This document shows, piece by piece, positions 34,661 through 45,191 of a stretch of 62,000 nt of DNA. Both the position numbers and the translations under genes were made by a program. Source of the stretch: Branchiostoma floridae (Eukaryota; Chordata; Leptocardii; Amphioxiformes; Branchiostomatidae); NCBI RefSeq assembly GCF_000003815.2, contig NC_049988.1, forward strand, positions 12,833,926 through 12,895,925, written 5' to 3'. Numbering within the stretch: the first letter of the stretch is position 1; every line of letters starts with the position of its first letter. The notes beneath the pieces were generated by a model. That model worked only from the letters and a program-made list of their open reading frames with translations. It did no database searches and was not told the origin of the DNA.

Positions 34661-35304
34661 AACATTCCCTCCACTTTTCATGGAGGTTAAACACATGCTT
34701 CAAAGTTGACCTGCTTCCCTTTACGTCTTGTTCTAATTGTCCCAGTTTACTGTTGAGTTTTTATCAGTCTTGTTGACATGTTATCGACCGACCTTTACCC
34801 TTGGGGTATAACTAGAGTGATTCCTTAAAACTATGACCATGTACTTAAAGAGATAAGGTCTAAGATAGGGCTTATCTAAGTGTTCTTTACAAGTCAAGAT
34901 AATAAATGAATGCAAAGGAAGATATAAAGAGGACCCAGGAAATACATAAATCAAATAGGACCTGTAACCTATTAAGATTAGATCTGAAAAGGGCATAGTG
35001 AGGAATATATTTTCTGTTTCTAACGGAAGACGTAAAAAGTTCGAGGAAAAAAACTGAACAACAATGTAGTCTTCACTGTGTTGATGCCCACATTCCTGTG
35101 ATATCATTTGAATTAGGTTTCTTCTTCTTGACACTGTCTACAAGCTAATGAAATATTTCAAAAGACTGGCTAATTGTATGGATGTTGTACCTTTGGGTCG
35201 GCATAAGGCTTGGGGTAGTAGTGGTAGTGATGGACGGCCACTCTCGCGAGTATGGCAAGTATGGCAGAGACATACGGTAGTAGGTGTATTCCGTATCACC
35301 CGAG

Positions 35305-35380
35305 GTATCAGCCCGACCGCGGGTCGGATCGCCCGACGGTCGAAGGCCGGAGGGTGATCCGACCCGCGGGAGGGCTGGGA
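35305..35380. repeat. GC-rich hairpin
   Basis: CAGCCCGACCGCGGGTCGGA TCGCCC at 35309 pairs with the inverted GGTGATCCGACCCGCGGGAG GGCTG ending 35376, with about 3 mismatches in 26 and an 18-bp loop. The GC content contrasts sharply with the AT-rich surroundings. It may be the end or core of a small transposon. Confidence 0.65.
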
Positions 35381-35679
35381 CCGAGGAAAACCCACCTAAG
35401 AAAACCCCTGTTTTGATGCGAAATGCGCCAGAAATTGAACAAATTTGGTGCCCTCGAACAAAAAGTGTTGCAACAGTAATGTTCCAACGTCTGGAACGGC
35501 CCGCTCTAAAGAGTTCGATTTATTCGAATGGAGCCTGTGTGGTACGCCTTCTGTGTGGTACCGGTCTGATACGGAAGTTATGGCGTTATGTATCAAACTC
35601 GTGTACTTATATCATTCTGAAACTGTATTTTGTGATTTATACCAATCAACTTCTAAAATGTCATATAAACCCGTTTTTT

Positions 35680-35812
35680 TGGGGGGGGGCGAAATCGCTA
35701 AAGGGGGGCGAGGTAGGGGGGTGAGATCACTAGCCGGGGAGGGCGAGATCGCTAGCGATTTCGCCCCGGGGGAACGAGATCACGGGGGGGCGAGATCGCT
35801 GTCACACCTGTC
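35680..35812 (+). repeat. Cluster of GGGGCGAGATCGCTA units
   Basis: Four to five related units (GGCGAAATCGCTA, GTGAGATCACTAGCC, GGCGAGATCGCTAGCG, GAACGAGATCAC, GGCGAGATCGCTGTCACACC) occur within 130 bases, separated by G-runs. The last unit matches the right end of the 79-bp element at 9503-9581. Confidence 0.6.
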
Positions 35813-36124
35813 CGGAACACCCGTATCGAACATTTTCGCATCACAGGTACATGCATGACATAAATACGGTGGTATACAGCAACGTTGGCGTTATACCGCC
35901 CATTATACGGGGTCGCATACCCTTTCTTTAGCTGCCAAGACAAAATACTAACTCGAGAAGGATTTGCTCCATCAGACACTGGGGCATACCCCTACTCATT
36001 TTTGAAAGGCGTGCTGAGGTCTTCTAACGTACGTGCTGGAGGTGTGGATCTCCCCAAAACACGGGTCCTCCATTTAACGTCCTGTCTGAGGGACGGCCTT
36101 AACTGAAGTTAATTACTTATTTTC

Positions 36125-36212
36125 ACTTGAGTGGAGTGGTGAAAGTCGTGTTATGTGACTTAATTTCCCAAGGGAAAAAGGTGACACGGCAGGATTCGAA
36201 CTCGGGACCTCT
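36125..36212 (-). mobile_element. SINE, left member of a head-to-head pair
   Basis: The minus strand reads GTCCCGAGTTCGAATCCTGC (perfect B box), CGTGTCACC, CCCTTGGGAAATTAAGTCAC and ACACGACTTTCACCACTCC, which is SINE head then body. Confidence 0.7.
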
Positions 36213-36435
36213 GGGTCTCATGCGAGGTCCTGGGTTCTAATCTATTGACAAGCGACCTGCGTTGTGTCCTTGGAAAAAAAAATAACACGACTCACTCCAA
36301 CAAGTTATGGAAACAGGTCTTCGGTTGGAGAGTAAATGGTGATGGGAAGGTTGCCAATAGTTGACATGGTTGCCTACATGTGTATACGTACAGTGGTTAA
36401 CAACCCACTGCCCACATGGCCTAAAAAGGCTTTAC
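36212..36435 (+). mobile_element. SINE, right member of a head-to-head pair
   Basis: It contains GAGGTCCTGGGTTCTAATCT (B-box region), TTGTGTCCTTGGAAAAAAAA, ATAACACGACTCACTCCAAC, CTTCGGTTGGAGAGTAAATG and AACAACCCACTGCCCACATG, CCTAAAAAGGC. It runs away from the inverted copy at 36125-36212. Confidence 0.65.
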
Positions 36436-36723
36436 CTCCACATTTTACGGGATGAAATCGTCAAACGAATTCCGGTGAGTATTGCTCGACTGTTTATGTC
36501 TTACACGCACGAGGATTACAGTAATTTTGAAAACAGTAAACCGCCCCGGGAACAATCATCAATCCAGTTCATTCCGGTCTGTTCCGGCTCACAACACTTA
36601 ACCTACATTTCACTTCAATGTTTTCCCAACCGGAACTTTATTCATTTATTAGATTTAGGACGCGAGCTTCTAATGGTGTTTTATGTTGGGAGGAAGGGGA
36701 GATGTCAGCCACAAGATCTTTGA

Positions 36724-37140
36724 TGCTGATGAATGAATGAATGAAGAATTTTTATGATACATTTGCTCGACCGAGCTGAGTACAGGTCACAAAAAAATAC
36801 AAAACATACATGTAAAAGTATCATAGATCTAGCTGCATAGCAGTCAGGCTTCTTCTCGCTTCTTGGTCACTTTTTAAAAACGCTTTCCGAATGATTCGTT
36901 AAAAGAAAATTGTTTTTGATAAGTGTCCTGTCCAAATCCATATGTATTGTCTCTGTTTTTGTCAGCAGGGCTAGCCCTTTGTAATAGCCATAGGCTAGTT
37001 GGGCAGCCCTGGCTGTGTATTCCGAACAGCCAAACCAATAAATAAATAAAAGAGACGGGGGACGCCACAAACTACCTGGCACCTTTGACCCACTGCTCAC
37101 CATGTCACGTGCCTGTAATCCACATTAAATGACGTCACAG
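36724..37140. repeat. Two abutting retroelement 3'-ends and a GACGGGGG repeat
   Basis: At 36724-36745 a short (GAAT)n run is followed by TTTTTATGATACATTTGCTC, which on the minus strand reads as a LINE-like 3' end with a (CATT)n tail. At 36960-37050, plus strand, GGCTAGTTGGGCAGCCCTGG ... GAACAGCC ends in (AATA)n, like a CR1/L2 3' terminus. At 37051 a GACGGGGG-family start follows directly. Boundaries are approximate. Confidence 0.4.
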
Positions 37141-37634
37141 AAACGGTGAAAAAGAGAAGCAAGAACGATATCGTATAGTCGAAAAAAATGAATTGAGCAA
37201 GCCCTATTTTTGGTTTCGTAGTTGCAGTTCAAATATTCTACTTTAAAGTCCTCATCCACAAAAGATTTTTACGCGTGTCACCAGTATCATTGAGGGGATA
37301 TTTGAAAGTCATATATATCAAGTTGTTTTCATGCAATTTCTTTACAAATCATTGGTCTCATGGAGTCACCAAAAAGACACGATAACATTTTATTGTAGGT
37401 TGTAAGACTTATCTTCTGAAACACACGGCTGTGTTGAGTGGAGCGGGCTTTTTGCTGTTTAAAATTTAGCACCTTCCGTAAATGTAAATTTCACGGCGTT
37501 TTACCTACATAAACAACATCGCTTTGAAAGCCCCATAAGGTCTTTATGTATAGGTTACAATTTATGCTTCTGCTTTCTGGCCGGAACTTCCAACTGGTAT
37601 ATCACAGTTTCGTGACCCATTTAAGTGAGATATA

Positions 37635-38124
37635 CAGTCAAACCTGCCCGAGCGACCACTTCTTCTCAGCGACCACCTGGCCATTTCGACCGCTTTTGCT
37701 CGGTCCCGATTTATTTTCCCATTGACGTAAGCATTAAGCGACCTTTTCTCAACGACCATGGCCACCTGGCCAACGCGACCGCGACCGGCCCAAATTGCGA
37801 CCTATAACGACCGCATCATTTTCAATATTGAGGTTTTCATCGATTTTTGATGATAATTAGCGCGATTTTGTGCCGAAATCGGTCAGTTTGCTTCGGATTT
37901 TGGGGTTAAATTTACAGTTTACAGTATGCGTGTTGTATTTGACATTAAAGACCTCGCTTCTTTACGTGCGTGCAGTGTGCTTGCTATTTGCCATTAAACA
38001 CAACGGCAATCATTTATACTTTGCATCTGGCATGTTTTGAGTCGAAACTCTTCTCAGCGACCACCTGTCCAAATCGACCGCTTTTTTCGGTTCCCCGGGT
38101 GGTCGTCTTGGGCAGGTTTGACTG
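37635..38124. mobile_element. DNA transposon MITE with CAGTCAAACCTGCCC ends (490 bp)
   Basis: It starts CAGTCAAACCTGCCCGAGCG and ends with the inverted TCTTGGGCAGGTTTGACTG, flanked by TATA on both sides (37631-37634, 38125-38128). CTTCTCAGCGACCACCTG GCCATTTCGACCGCTTTT near the left end recurs directly near the right end (38049) as CTTCTCAGCGACCACCTGTCCAAATCGACCGC. It is non-coding. A TA or TATA duplication would fit; the superfamily is not decided. Confidence 0.8.
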
Positions 38125-38129
38125 TATAC

Positions 38130-40820
38130 TACAAAAGTTAGATGTTAGGGAAGAAAAAACTCTGTGTTTCCATTTCGGTTCTAGAAAAAAAGGGTTGGTA
38201 AGTAGTGAGTCCCTTTTCTTTTCAGACAAATGATCTAATAATTGCACTAAAACAAGTGTAAAATTTTAATACATCGAGGACTTGCATTTAAAAGGCAGAA
38301 TAGTAAATACTTAATTTTTGAATTATTTTTTTACAAGAACATAATTATACACTGAACAAAGAAGTACGATGTTTACTACGTATCAACTGAGCAATTGTTA
38401 AAGATGGAACGTTTGAATATTTATGATGAGAAAACTTATTTTTCCATAATGGTATTAAATTCTACCATTATTTCCAATTATTTGTAACATGTTGTTAATG
38501 GTTCAGTGGGCTAGGAAGAAAGCAATTAACACATTTTTGTGAAGTACATGGGAAGCATAACTATATCGTCGTGCAAATTTGGCTCAAAAATTTCATTCCT
38601 TGGTTTATTTGGCGGTATAAACAGGTACATCAAATTTGAAAGTAAAAATTATTTTCCACAAACGTAAATCTAGTTTTAAAATTATACAATGTCTCACTAG
38701 GTATATGTAATTTATAATAAGGCCGTAATATCTATATTACATAAACAGTGCGTAGTGCAAAGGTTTGTGAAAAAGGTTGTTCAGTATAAAAAGACCAAAA
38801 CATTTGAGTTATTGATTTAAACAGAAAAACACCGAAATCCCTATTCATTAACTATAACTAAGCAATTAATACCAATCTCCAACTAAATGTGCTTCATTTC
38901 CTACACAGATTCGAACAAATGATCTAATTCTTTCCGCCGAACAGGTTATTGATTTCGTTTTGGTAACCTCGTACATGTCCTACAAAGCACTGCCTTTCTG
39001 AGTAACTGGTAATTTTCTGCTTGGCGGGGTCTCTCGCCACAAATAGCCCCGAAAGCAATTTAATAGGTACTTCTGCTGTACTCTGTTAGCGAGAAAAACA
39101 GATCTTTGGGTCAGCACAGGACACGTTTTGGGGATACAGAGCAAAGATGAATCGGTGTCAAGTGTATCTAAAGCCACATTGACTTGGTTTTATGCTTTTA
39201 ATATACTCCGTTATTTATTCCGTTTGTGTTTGTGATTTTTTTTTCATTTTGATAAAATAAATGCACATAAATCCTCTTTTTTCGCAAGTTCCGAAGTGAA
39301 CTAAGCTTTCCGTCACAGACAGGTACACACCCTGTTAGCGTATTGAGCTCTTTTGATAAAATGAATGCACATATAAATGTTTAATGTTATAATTACACAA
39401 ACGCCAGTAAACATTTATCCGCGGAGTAGCCTTTATCCGTTGTTTTCTGCTTGGCGTTTTTTGTTTCACCATGAATAGCCCCAATAGCAATTTACTAGGT
39501 ACTTCCGCTGCATTCTGTTAGCGAGAAAAATAGATCTATGGGTCAGCACAGGACACGTTTTTGGGATACAAAGTCAAGACTAGAAAGGCCGACATTTGCT
39601 TAAGAGCAAATACAGCATATTTCAGCCATACCCCTTCCCATGCAACATTGGACTGTTCCAAATCACCCCTGCGCAAAAATGGAACATCCTCTTAACAGTA
39701 CATTATCCCCCAAAGTGGACTGGTATTGTGAATTGATTCCAGGTAAAAACAGAGCTTGCTTCTATTTTTCAGAAAATGACAATAATCACACCTTCCATTC
39801 AGAAAATTTTCATCATGACTGAAAATTGTTGAATGACTTCATGTAATGTCATTAACAATTTTCAGTACGATAACTAGGTGTAAGTTTAAAAAAGTATAAG
39901 CTCCTTGTGATGTGGGTACATTTATTATTGCAGTGAACTTTTTTTATTCAAGTAGGGCATACGATTTAATAATTATCAAGCAGGTGCAGGTACTGTAGGA
40001 GCGTTTGTTTTCTTCAAGCTGTAAAACTGTTAAACTGTTTTACTTTGTATGCAATCAGCCATCGAGCCTATTCTTATTTTAGTTTAACAACTTCCTGCCA
40101 GACCCGGAAGATACGATTGAACCTTGTTCCAGGATTTATTTTCGTCTGTCTGGTCAGTCTGTTCATACCCTGGCGCTGAGAGTGTTTTATTGGGCTGAAA
40201 CTCTGGCAGTTTAAAGTTACTTTGAATGTTCAAAGTTACAATTTAAATGTTCAAAGTTTATGTCAAACAACAACAGCACTAGGAAATGTGGCCACTATAG
40301 ACAGGTGGTCACTATAGAGAAAATGCTGATCTATTGACTAGGAGCCATACGTTACACATGATTTCAGTACACTGATCATTAATCATATAAACATTGCACA
40401 GGTAAGCCAATTGTTTAGATGTACAATTAAGTTCAAATAATTCTGAAGAGAAATATTGATGAGAAAATAATCATTCTCGCCACTGTCTAACTTATAATTA
40501 CGTATCAAAACTAAACGCAGATTTTCTAACTAACGCACCTTTCGCCGACTTCATCAAAGGACCGCCAGCTATCAATCAAACACGGCTGTTGATTAGACTT
40601 AGAGTTTCAAACAGTCATGTGCTGTGTGCCAGTTGACAGCGAACTTCATGCTACGTGATGTTTTACATTGCTTGGACCTTCTTTCCTACAGCGGTGCTTC
40701 TACAAAATATTTAGACTGTAACACTGAGTCCCACATGTTTTATAGAATAGAATTTGATGCAGAACAGCGTTTTTTGCTGGGTATTTTTCTTGAAACATGT
40801 TCGTGGGAATATCAGCGAGG
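38130..40820. other. Intergenic, mostly unassigned
   Basis: AT-rich DNA. Apart from the 432-bp duplication and the MITE fragment, I see nothing nameable. Frames of 60-80 codons look random. Confidence 0.45.
39017..39580 (+). repeat. Direct duplication, period about 432 bp
   Basis: CTGTTAGCGAGAAAAACAGA followed by TC(T/A)(T/A)TGGGTCAGCACAGGACACGTTTT occurs at about 39087 and 39518. CTGCTTGGCG and ATAGCCCC precede both. The intervening DNA includes a fragment of the CTAGTTCACC MITE family (39407-39460). No gene. Confidence 0.75.
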
Positions 40821-40828
40821 CGGCAACG

Positions 40829-42190
40829 TAGGGATATCAGACCGTCAACAAAAGTCGCACGGCGGCTAACGGCGCAGCAAAGATACTAGCGCTATAAATA
40901 AGCGCTTCAACTAAGGATGGCAACCCGTACAATATTTTTGTATACTGTTGAGCTAAGTAAAGTTTGTTGTTTATGAGGTTTTAGTTGTCTTTGAAGCTTT
41001 GACCCGAAATATTTTAAAGTCAAACTGCTGAAGAGAAGTAAGTGACTGCTACGATTATCGTAGATATGGCCCTAAAAAAACTGATAAAAGAAGCCTTCTC
41101 AATAGTCTAAAATGCAAGAGCTTCCGGGGGGGCTTCGCCCACCTGGGTCCCCCCCACAGTGCCCCTGCCCCTGGACCCCGCCAGGGACATTCGGCGGCCC
41201 CCGGACCCCTGTCCGACGCTTTGAAAAAATCCTGGCGAGAAGTCTGTACGGCCTGAGTCTTCAAGTTAACGTATTGTGTGGTCCCGCTTATGAATGTTAA
41301 TTAGCCTTCGCTTTCCTCTTCGCTGATTGGCTGAACCATTAATTGAATTAACTCTTCCTGCCGGCTAGACGCAGGTGCAGATGTCGGCTCTGTGGGGTGA
41401 ACGTCCGAAAGGTCATGGCATGGAGAACGAAAGAAAACCAATTTCCCCTAAAAAAAGTGCTGTAATTAAGCCTTTTACAGTACTTTATGCCAAAAATTTT
41501 ACTTGGATCATTTTACCAACTATCTTATGCCTATCTATACCAAATGTTACTCATACCAGGGTACAGGGGTGCAAAATATACCGTTATAAGACCGTCAACA
41601 ACAGTCGCACGGAGCTAACAGCGCAGCGTAAATACCATCGCTAGCGTTTCAACTTCGGATAACAAGTTATAAGTACTGTTGAACTCAGTAACGTTAAAGT
41701 TTGTTTTTAGTTGCCTTTGACGGTTTGACCTGAAATAGTGTTACGCTAAACTCCTGAAGAGAAGTTAAGTGACTGCTGCGATTATCATAGATATGCCCCT
41801 AAGAACTGATACAATATAAAGCCTTCTGAATAGTGTAAAATGCGAGAGCCTTAGGCGGGCTTCGCTCCCCCTGGCGGGAACACTGCTATATACGGGTTCA
41901 TGAGGCCCCGCTTATGAATATTAATTAGCCTTTGGCCTCCTCTTCGCTGATTGGCTAGGTCTTTGATTCAATTAACTCTCCGGCTGACGCGCACAGGTGT
42001 GGCTCTGTGCGGGGTCACGGAAGGTCACGTCAGGAGGCCAAAAGAAAACAAATTTCCCCTCAGAAAAGTGCCAAAATTAATCATTTCAAAGTTGTTTATG
42101 TCAAAAATTTTACTTGAATCTTGTTACCAAGTATCTAATGCCTATCTATACCAAATTTCAGGTCATTTAATTGTAATACCAGGGTACAGG
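40829..42190 (+). repeat. Tandem segmental duplication of a GC-variable repeat unit
   Basis: Copy A (40829-41577) and copy B (41588-42190) share in order: AGACCGTCAACAA(A/C)AGTCGCACGG, GTGACTGCTACGATTATCGT, the GAGCTTCCGGGGGGCTTCGC block, CCCGCTTATGAATGTTAATTAGCC, CTCTTCGCTGATTGGCT, AAATTTTACTTG and ATGCCTATCTATACCAAAT. Copy B has lost about 100 bases of the GC-rich block (41126-41230). It runs directly into the 163-bp array. Confidence 0.8.
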
Positions 42191-42845
42191 AGCCAAAAGT
42201 GTCCTTTTTTGGTCAAAAATTGGCCAAAAATCGCAAAAATAAGCATTTTGTTGCACTGTACACCAAAACTGTTATTGAATTTATATGAAGGTATTATCAA
42301 GGCACATCTGTGTCAAATTTCAGCTCATTCGGTTGCAATACCAAGGTACAGGAGCCAAAAGTGTCCTTTTTTGGTCAAAAATTGGTCAAAAAATCGCAAA
42401 AATAAGCATTTTGTTGTACTGTACACCAAAAGTGTTATTGAATTTATATGGGGGCATTATCAAGGCACATCTCTGTCAAATTTCAGCTCATTTGGTTGTA
42501 ATACCAGGGTACAGGGGCCAAAAGTGTCCTTTTTTGGTCAAAAATTGGTCAAAAAATCGCAAAAATAAGCATTTTGTTGTACTGTACACCAAAAGTGTTA
42601 TCGAATTTATATGGGGGCATTATCAAGGCACATCTCTGTCAAATTTCAGCTCATTTGGTTGTAATACCAGGGTACAGGGGCCAAAATATACAGTTTTGGT
42701 CTAAAATTGACCAAAAAAATCTCAATAAAATCATTTTAGAGGCAGATATGAAAAAACTGAGAAAAAAGCATCAAGGTATTGGCCCATTCTACCCCTGTGC
42801 CAAATTTCAGGTCATTCGGTCCAGGAACGGCGGAGATGAATCACT
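42130..42845 (+). repeat. 163-bp tandem array plus terminal unit
   Basis: GTACACCAAAA(G/C)TGTTAT(T/C)GAA occurs at 42258, 42421 and 42584 (spacing 163 and 163). Each unit carries AAATTTCAGCTCATTTGGTT, ACCAGGGTACAGG and AAAAGTGTCCTTTTTTGGTC. About 3.5 units are followed by a different end (CAAATTTCAGGTCATTCGGT, CCAGGAACGGCGGAGATGAA). The long open frames here translate the same unit in shifting frames and are not genes. Confidence 0.88.
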
Positions 42846-42929
42846 TTGAAGATTTGACAGGAGAAAGAAAGAAGAAACATTACGAATACAATATATTTCA
42901 CCATACTATGTATGGCTGAAATATAATAA

Positions 42930-43125
42930 ATCATTGCCAAGTACATGTAGAGCAACATTGACTCGAAGCAGTTACTCAAGCAACTAGATATGGTTTTGGA
43001 AACGGTCAGACGTTTCAGATGGTGCCTTTCGTTAATGGCGGAACCTTCATCGACAAACATTGCTGTTATTTTATAGATGGCATCCTCGCCCACTACGATA
43101 TAGTCCGTTATCAATTCAGGCAGTG
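42930..43125 (-). repeat. Retroelement 3'-end-like repeat (inverted)
   Basis: The minus strand reads GACGAAGGTTCCGCCATTAA, CATCTGAAACGTCTGACCG, TTTCCAAAACCATATCTAG, TTGCTTGAGTAACTGC. The order matches the shorter stretch at 2080-2160. It may be a retrotransposon 3' terminus; the family is unknown. Confidence 0.4.
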
Positions 43126-43191
43126 TTTGTGAGTTTATTGTTCTCCTTTTGATAAAATGGTTTCACACATATAAATGCTCAAGCTTACACA

Positions 43192-43729
43192 TAACGCTGT
43201 TAAACCTTTTTCTCTGGAGTAGCCTTTATCCGTTGTTTTAAAAAGTAGGGTATTTAGGAATACCATACCTACGGACGGTAGAGAATATTTTAAAACGTCA
43301 TTTTATGACGTCATTATGACGTCATCGATGTTGCTATTGGCAATACAAGTCGTAATGAACATTATTATTCTATCTGCACTTGTTGTTACATTTTTGTAGT
43401 ATAACTTGAAGTTTTCTGAGAATACCCTTTTTTCATGGGTCCGGCCAATATAATCAAATTGATGACGTCATAATTACGTCATCCTACGTCAACGTAACGT
43501 GAAACGTCAAATTATCGTCAGATATTATGTCGATATCATGTCCTGAAAATTTAATGGCCCTACGGCACGTCGTTCAAGAGTTAGAGGACTTAGAAGTGGA
43601 GGGCCTCAACCCCCCCCCCCCCCCCCGGGGCAGGGATGAACAAAAAAACCCCGTCTGAATAGGGTTAAATACAATGTTTATAAAACAAACGAATATAGGT
43701 TTCCCCACGAATAAAGGCGAACCACTGAT
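43192..43729. mobile_element. MITE, CTAGTTCACCTTTAT family, copy 3, interrupted by a TTAA element
   Basis: The left part (43192-43290) has TAACGCTGTTAAACC, GTAGCCTTTATCCGTTGTTTT and the GACGGTAGAG block. The right part (43669-43729) has CCCCACGAATAAAGGCGAAC, the inverted right arm. Between them sits a 371-bp element flanked by TTAA on both sides. A fragment with the same left arm and preceding sequence is at 39340-39460. Confidence 0.65.
43294..43664 (-). mobile_element. piggyBac-type (TTAA) non-autonomous element, internally deleted, nested
   Basis: It is flanked by TTAA at 43290-43293 and 43665-43668. On the minus strand it begins CCCTATTCAGACGGGG, passes a poly-G run and AGGCCCTCCACTTCTAAGTC, and then follows the first about 365 bases of the larger element at 46522-47470 nearly base for base, including the GACGTCAT-rich section. 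The other half and the far inverted end are missing. Confidence 0.75.
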
Positions 43730-43896
43730 ATTTAGCACGTTGAACAACAAGGTAAGGCTGTTTAACAAGCCAGTTTACGTAGTGTGGCTAGATAGATATT
43801 GAAACTAGAGTTTTCTCACCTTCAATAAGCAAGATTAGTCCACGTTAAAACCATTACTGTGCAATTATGTGCTCTTTTACCTAACCTACATGTTAT

Positions 43897-44394
43897 GGCA
43901 TCCGTCTGTCTCGGAAGACAATGGTAGGCAGACGGTTTTTTTTAAGGCGTCCCGTCTGCCTGGCCCGCACTTGCGTTTTTAAGGTGAAGGAGGGGTGTGC
44001 ACGTCCTTCTCCACCCTCTCGTCCACTGGCGCACTAGTCCTACAGGGGCAACTGTATGCAACGTGTAAGACGGCCCCAGCAGATGCAGGTTTGTTGTTTG
44101 GAGTTTCCGTCTCCTAGGAGGACTTCCGACCAAGGATGCAAGGGGTTCCTCCTACCCCTGACTCATGTGTCATGGCGGGTGCGTCATGCCCGAACATGCC
44201 CCTATGGCCTGTCACCACCACAAAGGCCTGTCACTGCCACTAGCCGCAGCTATGTACTCATTTACACCTGAGTTAGGTGAGGAAAGTCGTGTAAAGTGCC
44301 TTTCCCAAGGGCACAAGATCGGTGACACGGCAAGCGGATTTGAACCCGGAGACCAACGCGCTCCCGATCGTGCCACGCGGTCCCACGAGCTACA
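43897..44394 (-). mobile_element. Long SINE with LINE-like 3' tail (about 500 bp)
   Basis: The minus strand starts with a tRNA-like head (GTGGCACGATCGGGAGCGCG, CTCCGGGTTCAAATCCGC). The common body follows (TTGGGAAAGGCACTTTACAC, GACTTTCCTCACC). After unrelated sequence it ends with GCAGACGGGACGCC, CCGTCTGCCTACCATTGTC and CCGAGACAGACGGATGCC. The tail may be shared with a partner LINE. The 3' boundary is approximate. Confidence 0.6.
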
Positions 44395-45191
44395 TGTACG
44401 CACAGCCAAAACATCACGCAATTTGTCAAAACTTCTGTTTCATCTAATATCCACTTACCACTTTTATTTGGTGACAGTTTCATCTTTAGATAAAAAAGGA
44501 AGTTCCTGGAAGCTCCACTGCAGTACCGTAACAGACCGCTAGATGGAAAAAAAATCTTAATCATTTAGAGGTCTCAAGAATTAGCCTCATACGAAAAAGC
44601 ATCACGTTTTATCGTAGCCTTCTTGCTTTATTATACTGACCATAGCGAAGCAGCATTTTGCTTGCAGTAATAACTAGATACATGCATCTGCAAAGCATAA
44701 TGCTTGGTTTCTATTCATGACGCTTTGAATTCAACTTTTACATCTTCAGGCACCTTTTCCCTGTCATCTTCAAATCGGCAAAAAACATCAGACATTTTAT
44801 TACGCACAAATCCAGCATACTTTCCGATCGTACCGCGAGGAAAATCCTTTTTATTGAAGAATGGATTTTAAAACGCTTGACGCAGGAAATCCTACTTGAT
44901 CTAACAACACCCTGAAGATTTTTACCGAAGTCTTTCAGGAACAAGGCGGCGCAGTGGAGTAAATCTTGCGTGGGCGTTTTGTGGGAGCTTTCGGTCCCAG
45001 CGCATAGCGCCTTTTCTACAATCAACCAGGCGTTGAATACGCCATTGGAGGCCTGGGTGTCCATAAAAACTAACCCAATCACTATACCGTTCCACCTAGT
45101 CCATTAAAAACACCACTTTGCGCAAACTTCCCACCGAAATCACCATGTCTTCTTTCCTAACAGGATTCGGATTTCATATTGATACAGAAAC

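Noticed and set aside
34781-35134. 117-codon minus-strand frame
   Set aside because: Begins with GTG, not ATG; no domain recognised; lies among retroelement debris. A decayed retroelement frame is possible but not supportable.
36361-36723. 120-codon plus-strand frame
   Set aside because: Begins inside a SINE tail; no domain, no splice support.
41951-42704. Frames of 205 and 139 codons with repeated peptide blocks
   Set aside because: The 163-bp tandem unit is read in alternating frames; frame is not conserved between units.
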